64,000 nt of DNA, taken from Coniferiporia sulphurascens. Its lineage: Eukaryota; Basidiomycota; Agaricomycetes; Hymenochaetales; Hymenochaetaceae. The position numbers and the translations under genes are program-made. The stretch spans positions 1,550,001 through 1,614,000 of the forward strand of contig NBBA01000001.1 of assembly GCA_002794785.1 (NCBI GenBank), read 5' to 3'. Positions 40,782 through 55,463 of this stretch are shown piece by piece. Position 1 is the first letter of the stretch. Each line of letters starts with the position of its first letter. The notes beneath the pieces were generated by a model, which did not search any database, was not told where the DNA came from, and worked only from the letters and a program-made list of their open reading frames with translations.

Positions 40782-42515
40782 TCACGCAATAGTACTCGGA
40801 TCAGACGCAATAACCGACACGGTATGCTCAGGGAAATCTCCTAGCCATGCCATTTCAATGATTCCCATGGCCATACCCCTCTCAACCTCGCTCATGTCGT
40901 TTGTAGCCCTGGCCGTTAGTCCAGATTGCAGACCATCCCTACAAGTGACGAGGATATTTGTCAGCATTTTGCCGTACTCCTCTTGGACGACACTCGTGGA
41001 AGGAGTACTTGAGCTCTTCAAAGCGCTCGTCGTTGAGTTCTTCATTATAAAGGAAAGCTGATCGCGGATGATGGCGCATAAGTGCCAGATTACGTCTTTA
41101 CGAGCTAACCGATGAACGCGCTGTTGACGAGTAAGCTTCGCCAATACCGTACTTGGGAGTTGATTAGCATTATCCAGTACGGATTTTCCAGAAGACGAAT
41201 CGGATGGAGAAGCAGCTATAGGTGTCCATAGACGCGCAATCTCTGCAACAGCGGAAAGAACGACGGCTTCTGAAAATTTACCGTAAAGCAAAGCAAGTTT
41301 CCCATCGCTCAAGTGCGTAATCGGTAGAATCCCCTTGAGTAAAGCATACAGACTAGTCTGAATGCCAAGACGGGAGTGGAAGGCTCCTGCGGCTGCGTTT
41401 AAATGAAATTTCTTCCCGCGGTGCTTTGCCTCGTAGAAAGCAGACGAGTAGATTTCTTGGCAAAGTCGATCGAAGGATTTGACAATCGGTATCACAAGAT
41501 CTAGAGCTAGCGTGCCGAAGAAGAGCTCAAGCAGTGGAAGCAAATCATGCCCCTGGGAACGGAACTGCCTTAGCTTGTTTATGGGCGTGGTCGAGTCAAA
41601 CGAACTGCCAATTGAGACGATATGCGTTAATACAGAGCGAAGGATAACGTCGATCCCCCTTATAGCATTAACAGAGTCTTTAGAATTGTGTTGTGACTGT
41701 AAAAGCACGCGCATCGCATCTCCGAGGGCCCGTAGCACTTGGTTAGCGGAGAGAAAAAGGCGGTTCACTGAAGTCTGGTATCTCAATTCTGAGGACGTTA
41801 TCATAGGCTCCTGTAATAGTTTCTGGAAAGAGCCGAATAAGAGTAAGGATTCGTTTAGCTTTGGTAGATTTGTCTCTGACCAAAAATCAGCTTTGGGGCA
41901 GGAGGAGAATTTATGGCAAACGGACCTGCATCAAGTTGTTTTAATGCCTCTCGAACGTCCGATCGGGAAATTATTGTGGATGTCATTAGCCTGTCTGGAT
42001 CCAATTTTCTCCTCTTCTTTGAGCTTAGTCCCTGGGCTGTTTCCGGAGCTGCAATATCTTTTACGGAATCCGTATCTCGGAAGATACCAAGTCCTTGAGA
42101 AGATAAGCGTGGGGAACTCAGAAAGGTAAAACCTTATCAACAGTGTGCGCGATTTACCAGCAATGTTCTCCTCGAACTTCCTTTTGAGAGTATTAATCTC
42201 TTCCTCAAGAGCCAACGTCCTATCCCTCCAGCGTCTGTCTCCGGTAACGCCTGGCCCTTCGAAGAGAGGAAACCGGGTGCGTAGATCCAACATGTAAGCT
42301 TCAAAGGAAGGATACGCATTTAGTGTGAAGACGTCAATATTGCGGCGTGAAAGTGGCTGAAGAAACACGCGTACAGGCGATAGAACAGTTGCTTGGTCTG
42401 TGCCGCAAGGCAACAAGTGCCTGCGCAAAAGCGTTTGATGAGTTGCGCACGGTCCGTGGATAAGGCCGCAGCATACCGTGAAAACCCTTAGTTTCTGAGC
42501 ATCGGATCCTTGCAT
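40782..42515 (-). CDS. Unrecognised conserved-type fungal protein, 499 aa, four exons
   Basis: I do not recognise this protein. Exon model on the minus strand: 42477-42515, 42158-42356, 41926-42093, 40782-41875; the phases close exactly and all introns are GT-AG (120, 64 and 50 bp). The N terminus (MQGSDAQKLRVFT) is followed by a helical, charged, coiled-coil-like segment (LALEEEINTLKRKFEEN), a basic cluster that could be a nuclear signal (SKKRRKLDPDR), and a long, mostly helical region with Leu-rich repeats of hydrophobics (LLPLLELFFGTLALDLVIPI, ALLKGILPI). No signal peptide or enzyme motif. Exon structure and lack of stops argue it is a real gene; the start is a choice among few options. 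Convergence with nothing downstream: the transposon island begins about 600 bp away. Confidence 0.7.
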
Positions 42516-42898
42516 CTCGGTGGTAATTGAACGGAGGCCAACAAAGTTAAGCATATTCAGGCGCGTCGCGCGTACACAAAGTAGTAGTGGCGGCGGTAGA
42601 CTGTCTTTATCGTATACACTACCAGCGAAAGTTCCGTGGACGCTGCTGACCTTTGTCCGCGTGGGAATTAATCTAATCACTTGGTAAACGAACATCCCTC
42701 CCCTCCCTCTTCGTCGGTCGCAACTTATTACGCACTGCACACGCCTACACGTTCCTGTAACCACCCAGCCAAAGTTAATCGTAGACAGACAAAAGCTCGG
42801 TGCTCTACAATATACACTTCTTAGAAAGGAGAGATATAGAGAGCGATGCAGAATGTACGGTGTTTGTCGCACTGAATACATGCCCTCTTAACAAAGCA

Positions 42899-45416
<2,518 letters not shown>

Positions 45417-45809
45417 TTTCTTGACCGAAAAGCTAGACAACCGTGACTGTTGGACTTTGGAAAACTTCAGAGAGGCTGAATAAGGCAGGCGGACGTCGAT
45501 CAAGTGATTGGCGCTGAGATTGAAAAGGACGGACTCCAGGCCAGCCTGGGAAGCCAAGCCTGCGTGCATCAAAGTTGTGGTGTCCGAAAGCAAATTTCCA
45601 TAGCGGGAAGGGCCCAGGTCCGGTGACGTCACAGTAAGGTTGCGAGGGTGCCGGTCTGGCCCGGGATTACTTGCTATTATTCGAGCCAGCGTCCTCGCCG
45701 CCTACTTGTGTCTCCCTCCCCTTCGTCGTCGTCTTCATCGTCGTCGTTGTCGTCGTTGTCGTCGTCGCCGTCGCCATCTCCCCGTCTCCGTCGCCACCGG
45801 GCCTCGACT
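45417..45809. promoter_or_regulatory. Shared promoter region DBP3 / phosphatase, with a GTC-type repeat
   Basis: A 393-bp divergent intergenic region. Positions 45721-45780 are a TCGTCG/TCGTTG trinucleotide tract just upstream of the phosphatase ATG, probably in its 5' UTR. The phosphatase frame is open upstream through this tract but has no ATG before 45810. Confidence 0.6.
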
Positions 45810-48800
45810 ATGGATGGTTTCTTCGCCTCCGCGCCCCTCCACTCCGCCTTCGATCCGAACGATGAGGGCATCGACTCCTTCGCTCAGGCCATCGCCGGCC
45901 GTTTTGACAACTCTGACCGCAACCTCCTCACCGCCCGCCTCTCCCCAGCTCTTACGCTTTGCCCATCAACCCCCGCTAATGTTCGTATGGGATCAACGTC
46001 CAATCCGTCGTTGCCGGCTACCCCTCTGGCCCGCATGTCGATCTCCATGTCTCCTCGTTCTACCATGTCTTCCTCCTCTGCAGCTTCCTCGTCTTCGACA
46101 GCAACGTCCAACAATTTCAGTATCGCAACTGCCGCCACCCTGCCCGAAATCGTCCGTACCCCACGCGTGCTGATTCTCGACATCCGCCCCCATTCAGCTT
46201 ATTCCGCAGCACGTTTACCGCATGCGATCTCGCTCTCCGTGCCCTCGACTCTCCTCAAGCGGCCCGCGTTTACCCTCCAGAAACTAGCAACTATGCTACC
46301 CTCCTCCACTGCCCGTTCTCATTTCCAAGTCTGGAACAATGCTTCTCGTATACTCGTCTACGATGCCGACTCGGTCGCCCTTCACGATGGTTCCAATCTA
46401 TTGGGACTGCTGCGCAAGTTCCGAGCAGAAGGGTTCACTGGTGATATAGCGTGGCTACAGGGTGGAATCCAGGCTTTGTGGAGGGATCAAAGGCACTTGG
46501 TGGACGAGAGTGCTGTGTCCGATGAGGAGGAGGAGACGGAATCTCCTCGATTCCTTCGCGCTCGGGATCTCCCATCGGCTGCATTCCAACAATTTACGAC
46601 CGCACCCGTAGGCAGCCGTACTGGCAGCTCTTCTACTTTGCCTGGCTCCCGATTCTCATCTTCCGTCCCAAATCAGCCACAGGCCACGAGTTGTCACCCC
46701 CCTACCCGACTAGCAGCAACAATACCATTTTACGATAATATTCGACAGAACATTGAACTCTCTCAGGGGATCACGGAACGGATACCCCTGCGCCTTTCTC
46801 CGACTGTTGCTTCGCGGGCGCGGGACTTGCCTTTTTCTTGGTTACGAAACATTGCCGCTTCTGCTGGTCGAGACGAAGGGACTGAGGCTCTGGCAGTACA
46901 ATTCTATCGCATTGAGCTAGATGAGCAAAAACGAATGCAGGGCGTTATGGCTCACCACTCCATGCAAAGCAGCACTATGGACTCTACGGACGACAGTGGT
47001 ACGAAGGACAAAGAGGAGACTGTAAAAGACGCCCCATTTCCTTACAGCATCGTAGCAGGTGTAGAGAAGGGTACTAAGAACAGGTGAGCCTCTTGGTTTT
47101 GCCCTTTGTGCAAATGTTTCTAACTTGCAACAAGATATCGCAACATCTGGCCTTTTGAACACACCCGCGTGCGTCTGTTGGAACGAGAACAGGACGACTA
47201 TGTCAACGCTTCATTCATTCAACCATTAGGGACGCGCCGGCAATACATCGCTACGCAGGGACCTCTGCCATCGACATTCTCGGATTTCTGGACGTACGTG
47301 CTTACTCTGTGTTATGCGATCGATCGTCCGCTAAAATTTACACAGAGTTGTTTGGGAGCAGAACGTCCGCATCATCGTGATGTTGACGAGAGAGTGCGAA
47401 GGGGGAAGTATTAAATGTGGAAATTATTGGTCTAGCGGCCAATACGGTCCCTTCATTCTAAAGTGCATTTCGGCGAGCGACGTGGAGGATTCCCCGAGCA
47501 AGGGAAGTTCAATGAATTCAGGCGGTGGTTTCTTCGACGTGTCGTCCATGGAGGTTAAAGGGGGCTTGGATGGCAGGCGGGCTAACACTAACGACGATGG
47601 CGAGCGCAATGATACCATCCGTCGTACCTTTGAGCTTTCCCATGCCGAGCATCCGGAATTAAAGCCCCGGATTATTCATCACCTTCAGTATCTGGGCTGG
47701 CCGGACATGGATGTGCCCGTCAGTCCAAAGGGCCTGCTACAGTTGATGTTCGAAGTCGACGAGCTTGTGGATAGCACGAATGAACGAACAGGTGCATCGC
47801 CAGCTCTTTTTCATTGCTCGGCTGGAGTCGGTCGCACCGGCGCGTTCATCATGATTGACGCCGTTCTCGACGGTATTAGACGCGAGGTGCGCAAGCGTAC
47901 GCACACAAAGAGAGCCGCGATGGTGAGGCAGTCGCTGAAGAACGGCAGCAGCGACAGCGAAAGTGAAAGTCGAAATGGCAGCACTGATGCAATGGAAGTG
48001 GACTCGTATCGCAATCTGGTGTCTTTCGTATCCACTCGCGAATCCGTCCGATCCGACCCATTGTTATCTAGGTCTCAAAACTCTTCGTCGACTCCGCGCG
48101 CCGCCCGTGCTAACGAGACTACGGAAGCTCCACAAGTGGTCCACACACAAACCGGACCATTCGCAACCTTGCACATGGGTGGCGACAAATCGCGGAGACC
48201 AGATATACATGTTCCGCTCGTTCCGTCAACAGCTGAGCCTCAGACGCCGAGGCCATTTCAGATCAAAGAGTCGGTCACAGGTTTTTCCCCTCCGCTTAAT
48301 ATGCAATCATCACTCGCAAGGTCATCGCCGAGTCTTTCAAGGCTTCATGCTCCCGCATCACCTTTGTCCAGACAGAGGCCTAACCTCTTTGCGCGAAGAG
48401 TATTGACCTCTGACTTTACTGTTGCAGACGCTGATTCGATGTTTACGAGCCCAAGTCTGAATCCGGCGTTTGCAATGGATGTTGAGTCATTGCAACCTCC
48501 GTCTCAACAGGTTATGAGTAGTAGCAGTTCTGGGGAGGGCAATGTTAGCGGTGGGGACAGAATGAGCTCCGGGTCTGGTTCGGGTTCGAGTTCCTCTTCG
48601 AGTGGACGCATGATGAGGCCGATGCAGCTGGCGCTTGAAAGGCTGTCATCAGCAGACGATATACCTGGCTCGACGGAACGGTCTGACTCTGATTCCTTTG
48701 CTGTACCCACTAGGTTCACATCTCGTGTGCGAGCTGGTAGCGGCAGTGGTAGCGGTAGCGGTGAAGGAGGAAGGAGTGCTTCTAGCTCGAGTGCTAGTGG

Positions 48801-49692
48801 GGGAAAGTCTGGAGGTTACTCATCTACTTCATCTCTTGGCCTGAGGGATTTCGCTGGTTTGGGAGTATCTTCGTCCTCAGACCACTCACCTTCCGCCTCG
48901 ACGGGTACGACGGCGCCTTCCGCTTCCCGGCCTCAACTGAGCGCTCTCCCAAGGAAACCATCAGCGCAAAAGACAAACTTGTTGGCTCCGAAGCCCTTAC
49001 ATCCAATCCAATCGACCGTACCGGAACTGATTTCGAGTCCCAAAGATACTCAACGCGCAGCACCCGCTTTGCCATCGAGACTAAGGCCCGAAAAGCATTT
49101 ATCGTCTTCATCGGTCCGTTCGAATATGTCGTCTCCGTCTTCGGCTCCATCATCGGCGGATAACTTATCTTCCGTATGTTCCAATCCTGTCGATTCGTCG
49201 GTTACACCGCCCTCTATGCATGGTACATCCCGCTCTCCATCGCCGGAGAAGGGTGAGATCATTACGCATGAGGACGGACCTGCTTTTGATTACTTATCGC
49301 CAAGAAATTTACATGGTGAAGACTCCCCTCCACTCTTATCATCTCTACAGGAGCCGATACGGCAGATCCTAGGGGATATGCGCGAGCAACGAATGAGTCT
49401 CTGCCAGAGTCTGCGGCAGTATGTATTTGTTCACAACGCCATCATCGAAGGTGCACTTCTCATCGTGGAAGAGGAGTGCAAACGAGCGGGTGTCGAAGAC
49501 ATGCACTTTTTTGACTCGGATACGTCTTCAATCGCCAGCGAAGTGTCAAAGGGTCTATTAACTGGAAAGAGGGGAGCAAGTCCGACCGAACTTTTGAAGG
49601 AGGATAAGAAAGGTGAGGTTGCTTTGGCGAAGCGTCCAAGTGTGAAGCGAGGGAAGAGTTCCAGCAGCGGAGACTCTACAGGATCTGCGTGA
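45810..49692 (+). CDS. Rhodanese-like plus protein tyrosine phosphatase, 1259 aa, split PTP domain
   Basis: Exons 45810-47083, 47135-47293, 47346-49692; phases close. An N-terminal rhodanese-like domain (VLILDIRPHSAYSAARLPHA to DIAWLQGGIQALW, about residues 115-235) lacks an obvious active-site Cys and may bind a MAP kinase, as in the fission-yeast Pyp1/Pyp2 phosphatases. The PTP domain starts near residue 425 (RYRNIWPFEHTRVRL, DDYVNASFIQPLG, QYIATQGPLPSTFSDFWT). The WPD loop (LGWPDMDVP) and the catalytic HCSAGVGRTGAF (47812-47847) are intact. The Q-loop block DMREQRMSLCQSLRQYVFVHNAI comes only at about 49374-49440, some 520 residues later; the stretch between is Ser-rich and probably disordered. 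By analogy with Pyp1/Pyp2 it may act on stress or mating MAP kinases; that is inference. Confidence 0.9.
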
Positions 49693-50033
49693 CTTTTTCT
49701 GATTTTTTGTAACTGTACTGTACCCACTCACTTCCGACATGACTTTCATCACTCATACTAATGTTGTAACACCCCTTTTTACCTCTTTCTATGACGTATG
49801 CACGACACATTTAATTATAACAGCAAAGGACAATAACAATTAGTTCAAGTGTCTAGCATTAACAATGTCAACATTAAAATACAAGGATTGTACAGCTCTC
49901 GGCATCCCTGACCCATGCTCCCAGGGCTCAGGGATATCCCAACACAATACAAAATCAAAAAGGGTGCTTTGGCATTGTTCCAGCCACAGGTGAGAGTAGG
50001 AAAATAAAACATACGGTGAGCGGATAGGCCCTG
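49693..50033. other. Convergent intergenic region
   Basis: A 341-bp AT-rich spacer between two convergent genes, holding both 3' UTRs. No gene, repeat or RNA seen. Confidence 0.6.
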
Positions 50034-53000
50034 TTAATCATCCTCGCTAGGCGTGAGATACTCATCATCGTCACTCAAAATTTGCTTCGAGTTGGTACGG
50101 ACGCCATTCCGGCGAGTAGGTGCGGGCTTATCATCTTCATCCATCGGCGCCTGCATCAATGAACCGTTCCTAACACCAGCTCCAGGGAGGCCTGAGCCAA
50201 ACGTCAGGCGATCAAAGACTTCATTTAAAACCTTTTCCATTTCGTCCGCATCGATGTAAACCAGCGATCCCTCCACGTTATACGTGCGTGCATTGTTGAA
50301 CATAAGTCGCCACTCATCGCGGTATTGTTGCACATCTTTATAATAGTTCGTCTGGGCACGCTTTCGAAGGTGGGACATGGCAATTGGCTGAGCAATTTGC
50401 TGGTAATAATCGGGATAATCCTGACAAAAACAGGTTAAAAGGCAGTTGCGGGATAGGCCTATATACCTACCCTTTTATCTGGAAGCTCCTTAAACAGTTC
50501 CCATCTTCGTCTTCCATTAACGGGATCCTCACATAGCTGGACGGCGCGGTAACATTCGTTAAAGACCTTCTTCATACGTTCGCGGACATGGGCCGGATGG
50601 TCCGCGGCCTTTACCTTGCGCCGTTTCTTGGGACAGTCAAAGGTAAATAAAGTCACCCAGCAAAAGTCGAGGCTCTCACCGAATCACGGGACTCGTCGTC
50701 GTCTTCTATTACGGAAGGCGTAACCGATGCCGCCTTGTTGCCTCGCTTCCTTTTTCCATTCACAAGCGGCTCATATTCGGCTTCTACATTCTTCGGTGGG
50801 CGTCCCTTTTTCTTACGACCCCGAGTTTCTTCGATCGCGGGGGAGTTACGAGATGATTGGCCTTCGCTGTCACGGAGCAATTTGCTCGCGGCCCTCCGCT
50901 GTGATTTTTCACGAGTCTTTTCAATGACCTCTTGAATATCCTCCTCCCCTTCAAGTGCCTACGGAAAGGCTATTACAAAGGCCGTCGCGCTTGAACAAGA
51001 AAGTACGTACCAATGCCCAAGCATCATCGGATAACCCATCATTATAACTCACAACAGTTCGACGTCGGTGGCCACGACCTTCCATTTCTTCTTCAAGAGT
51101 AGGCGTCTCGAAGAAATCATCGTTCCGGTAGCATTCCGGGAGTTCCTCCAACTGGACAAGTGGCTGAGGAGGCGGACCATGGTGACCCGAAAGTTGCCAA
51201 TTGTTCTTTACGTCACGAAGGCGCTGGATGTCCATGTCCTTATAAATGTCGATCTCCCTGTCGTGACGCGCAATGATCTCGTTAATTTCATCGTCATTCA
51301 TGTCACCGGATTCCTCGTTGTCTTCCTCTTGGTCAGCTTCCAAAATAGATCGCTAGGGTAGGGTTGGTCACTTCGCTGGCGAATATAGATCATGGCCACG
51401 CACCAAAAATTCCTCCTGTTCCTCTTGGGTCGATTTATTATCAAAACGACCCGCTTGTATGACCTTGTCATCTATGTCAAGTTTGTAGCGTGCTCGCGCA
51501 TACATGGCCTCTTCAACGCTCTTTTCGGTGATGAAACGAAGAATCCGTACACTCTTCGTTTGACCAATGCGATGGGCCCGATCTTGAGCCTGAAGATCTG
51601 CGTGAGGGTTCCAGTCGGAGTCAAATCTAATCCATGACGGCAATCGGTCAGTAATGATGCCACGATCATTTCTAGTATAGGAAAGCGAACACACATGATA
51701 ACAGTATCTGCCGACTGCAGGTTCAGTCCAAGACCACCCGCTCTGGTAGAAAGGATAAAAACTTGTATTGGGGAATCCTTGGCATTAAATGACTGGACAT
51801 GCATTGCTCGTTCCTCTGTCTTTGTCCCACCATCCAAACGAAGGTATTGCCAGTTTTGCATTTTCATAAAGTCTTCCATAATGTCCATAACTTTCGTCAT
51901 CTGGAAGAATATGAGAACCTATGAGACCAGGTCCGGTCAGCGGTTTGCCATATGTGGAAAACTGTAATACAAACCCTATGTCCGGTAGCAAAGAACTTAG
52001 GCAGAATCCGGGTCAACAATTCAAATTTACCCGAGACACGGTAGATATTATCGTCAATCATGCCACTAGGGCTGATCTTGTCCTCTACGCTATCGAATAG
52101 GAATGGATGCTGGCAGATCTTTCGCAACTGCATGAGCTCGTTGCTTAGACCCTTCACGCCGCCTCCTTGCTTCCTAGATAATACGCAAGTTAGCGTATAC
52201 GTCATTACGTGTAGAATAACATAGCTTACCCTTTAGCGTCTTTCCCATCCGCGATCATCTTGTATTTCTTCATTTGCTTATACAACTGTGACTGGAGCGC
52301 GCTCATGCGAACCTTGATAATCTTCTCGACTTTGTCCGGCAGCTCAGCTTCAACGTCTTTTTTTAGACGGCGCAGTAAGAACGGACGAAGGACCTTATGA
52401 AGACGGCGAATGATAAGCAAAGCCTCTTCTTCATTTAGCTCAATTTTATCTGACGAGCCAGAGTTCGCAAAGGGTGTGTTAAACCATTCATCGAATGATT
52501 TGACAGAGTTGAAGATCTTAGGCAGGACAAAGTTTAGAAGAGCCCATAGCTCAGGAAGGTTGTTCTGCAGCGGAGTGCCTGTGAGAATGAGGCGATAACG
52601 AGAATGATAATACTGTGTGAGTGTTTGAGCCAATTTACTTTGTGTATTCTTCATGCGGTGACCTTCGTCTGGAAAAGAGTACGTTAGGCATTTGCAGAAA
52701 TGGGGTAAACAAATAACACACCGATTATCATATGAACCCACTTCATCTTGCTCAGAATCGGTCGGTCCTTGATGATGTACTCATATGTCGTTAAAAGGAC
52801 TTGGAATTGACCCACGCGAATCTCGTTTTGCAATGCGCGGCGTTGCGCTGGGTTTCCTTTGTACGACACGGTCCGCACGGACGGTGCCCATTTGGCGAAT
52901 TCGCCAGTCCAATTTGTCATTGTAGAAAGAGGTACAATAACCAGGTACGGCCCGCGCTGTCGTTTGACTTCGATAAGGAATGTGATGAGCGATATTGTCT

Positions 53001-55122
53001 GAATTGTCTTGCCAAGACCCTGAAACACATATCTTCAATCAGACAATCCGGCGAGTTTAGAAGAAACAAACCATTTCGTCGGCGAGAATGCCGTTCAGCC
53101 TGTTGTTGTACAAGCTGACCATCCACTGTAGACCTTTCAGCTGGTAGTCCTTTAAAGACCCGCCGACTAGAATAGATGGCTGCTTTGTAACCTTCTCAGA
53201 AATCTTGTGCGCGACGGCATAGTAGTCTATCTTTGTCTTCTCGTCTGGATCAACAACCTTTTGGGCGCCAAACATCGTCTCATCCGCAGGGCCGTCTTCC
53301 TGCTGAAAGGGAGCAATTACGGCACTGTCTATATGGACATCGTCGTTCTGTTGTGCAACAACTGCCTGCGCAAGCGAGTCGAGATAAGAGTCAGTTTGGC
53401 GTAGAAGATGAGTTATACGCGTGTCCTTTGCCGTGTCGATAAGCTTCATGTACGCCTCTTCATCGTCAGCTTTCAATGCTTTCAAACGCTCCTTCGAAAT
53501 TCTCTCAATCCGCTTTGCCTCCTCTTTCTCCGTGTACGCATGTAAACTTTGGACAGCTCGCCCAAGCTTCAATACACGATCTTGGTGCGCACGATTGGCT
53601 GCTATCATCTCCCGACTGTGTGCACAAATAACGGAGAGCTGTTCAAGGTGCTTCTGCTTTACACGACGTTCGCGATCTGCACGCTGCTTGCGCTCAAGCG
53701 ACTCTGTCATGCGTGCGTCGCGTAGGGTCGGTCGACGTGGTCTACGGAAGTCCTTCCGATCCAGCGGGAGAAGAGTTCCATGCGTGAGGCGCTCAATGAC
53801 CTGAGCACGGAGGGCGCGCTGCTTCTCGCGTACGCGAAGAGCCTTGAGCTCAATTACAGCTCGAAGCTTGCCATGGGCGCTCGGAGCAAGCCGCATAGAC
53901 TTTGTCGGAGGAGGGATAGAGTCTAAAGTGATTTCAGGAGGAGGCTGCTGCCGTACTTCACTATTTTGTCCGCTAGCATCGTCCGTAGAGGAGAGGAGGA
54001 TTTGATCAAGCCCTCCATCACCGATAGTTACTGGTAGCGCAGATAACTCCCGAATGCGTTGTTCTATCCGCGCATCAATGTACCTGTTCCGTTCGGCTAT
54101 AACTTGATGAGGGTCCAAACCAGCGGGCATAACAGAGGGCACCAGAAGACGCTGCAGTCTTGTCGCCCACATAGACGCCATAGCTGGTGTAATATTTTCA
54201 GGGCGCTTTAAATGGGAGAACGGATGGGAGTAAGCATTGTACGGATAAATTCCAGAGTTGACGTCGTCCTCAAGGAAGGGTCCGACTGGAATGTCCAGCT
54301 TAGATTCCTGCTCCTCTGTCTTCACAGTCGCCTTTTCTCCATTGGACTCCGACAACAAAACGTCGGGAACAAAGACTGCGTGTTCGCCAGATGCCTTGCC
54401 TATTTTCACAGCGGCATCGACGATACGAGCTGGGACGTCGGGTCCTTGCAAGAATTTATCCAAATCTTGGATTGCGCCGTTTGAAGGCAGGAAGGCATTC
54501 TGTATATGTTCAGGAACGGGTAGTCCCCGAGCGATGAGCTTAAAGGCATATATTTGGACACGAAGAGAATTAATCTGGTCCTGATTGAAAGAAATTGGAG
54601 ACTGAGGGGAGGGTGGATAGGCATGAGTAGGAATGGGGCCCGGAGCGAGCGGGTTTGGACTTGCGACACCATTCAACTGCGGGGAGAAGCCGTTTGCAGC
54701 TGGATGTTGCAGTTGATTGACGGCATTGTGCTGGCCTACAAGTGCTGTATCAGTATAAGTCGTCAAAGCATCGGTACCGGACGTACTGAGACCCTGCTGA
54801 AAGTTCGGTACACCCCTAATAGAGGCAATGATCCTCATGAGGCTTTCCAGTTCCAGGCTGGATTCGGGGGTTAGACCATTGGATCGTAGAAAGTCAATTC
54901 GCTGAGGCGTAACGGCAGGGGGTAAAGTCGCAACAGTGAGCACAGTCGTCCAAGCAAAAGGTTAATATTAGGAGAAAGTACCTGTAATACACTATTGACC
55001 CGCTCGCGCGTGACTGGAGCCATCTGTCTCTGTGCGGAAATGCTGGGCACACCATTTGGCTGGGGCATGCCACCGTTGAGCGGGGATGCATTGTTGTATG
55101 ATGGGGGTGCGGGAGACGCCAT
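50034..55122 (-). CDS. STH1/SNF2: SWI/SNF- or RSC-type chromatin-remodelling ATPase (Snf2/Sth1)
   Basis: Nuclear ATPase that slides or evicts nucleosomes as the motor of RSC or SWI/SNF. It starts at ATG 55122 ([17 protein letters not shown]). Domains from N to C: QLQ ([25 protein letters not shown], about 54500-54600), HSA and post-HSA (about 53350-53880), helicase ATP-binding ([22 protein letters not shown] across an intron, [17 protein letters not shown]; about 53160-52260), helicase C ([55 protein letters not shown]; about 52020-51530), SnAC-type region (about 51340-51040), an AT-hook-like [12 protein letters not shown] (about 50800), and a bromodomain ([21 protein letters not shown] to NARTYNVEG, about 50470-50270). 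At least nine short introns; I did not fix every junction. One gene of this type carries both QLQ and bromodomain, so RSC versus SWI/SNF cannot be decided from the sequence. Confidence 0.94.
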
Positions 55123-55463
55123 AACGGACCCTACGACGACGCAGGGGCCGTAAAGGATTGGGGAGGACGGCGCGGATGTCGGGAAGCGGTCGGCCTTGAC
55201 GCGTGCGAGGGAAAATCACGATAAATCGGAATTTTTGCAGACGCGGGCGTACAACAACGCAACACGGGAACGTCTGAATCACCCCTCTTTGAGTTTACGT
55301 AAGTTTGTTACATTCTCTAAATCGGGACGCGTAAGTCCCACGGTGTGGCTGCGCGACTGGCGCGCTTTAACGCGCACGGCCCGGGGTCAGGATCTGAGTC
55401 GCGGTTGCGGCCTCGCTCGCGACTACCACGAACATATTCAAACCCGCTTGCAATTCTTATATT
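55123..55463. promoter_or_regulatory. Shared promoter region SNF2-type / KU80 with two ACGCGT boxes
   Basis: A 341-bp divergent intergenic region, GC-rich, with ACGCGT at 55199-55204 and 55327-55332 and further GCGCG-rich sequence. ACGCGT is the MCB element bound by MBF in yeasts at G1/S; whether it acts here is not shown. Confidence 0.5.
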
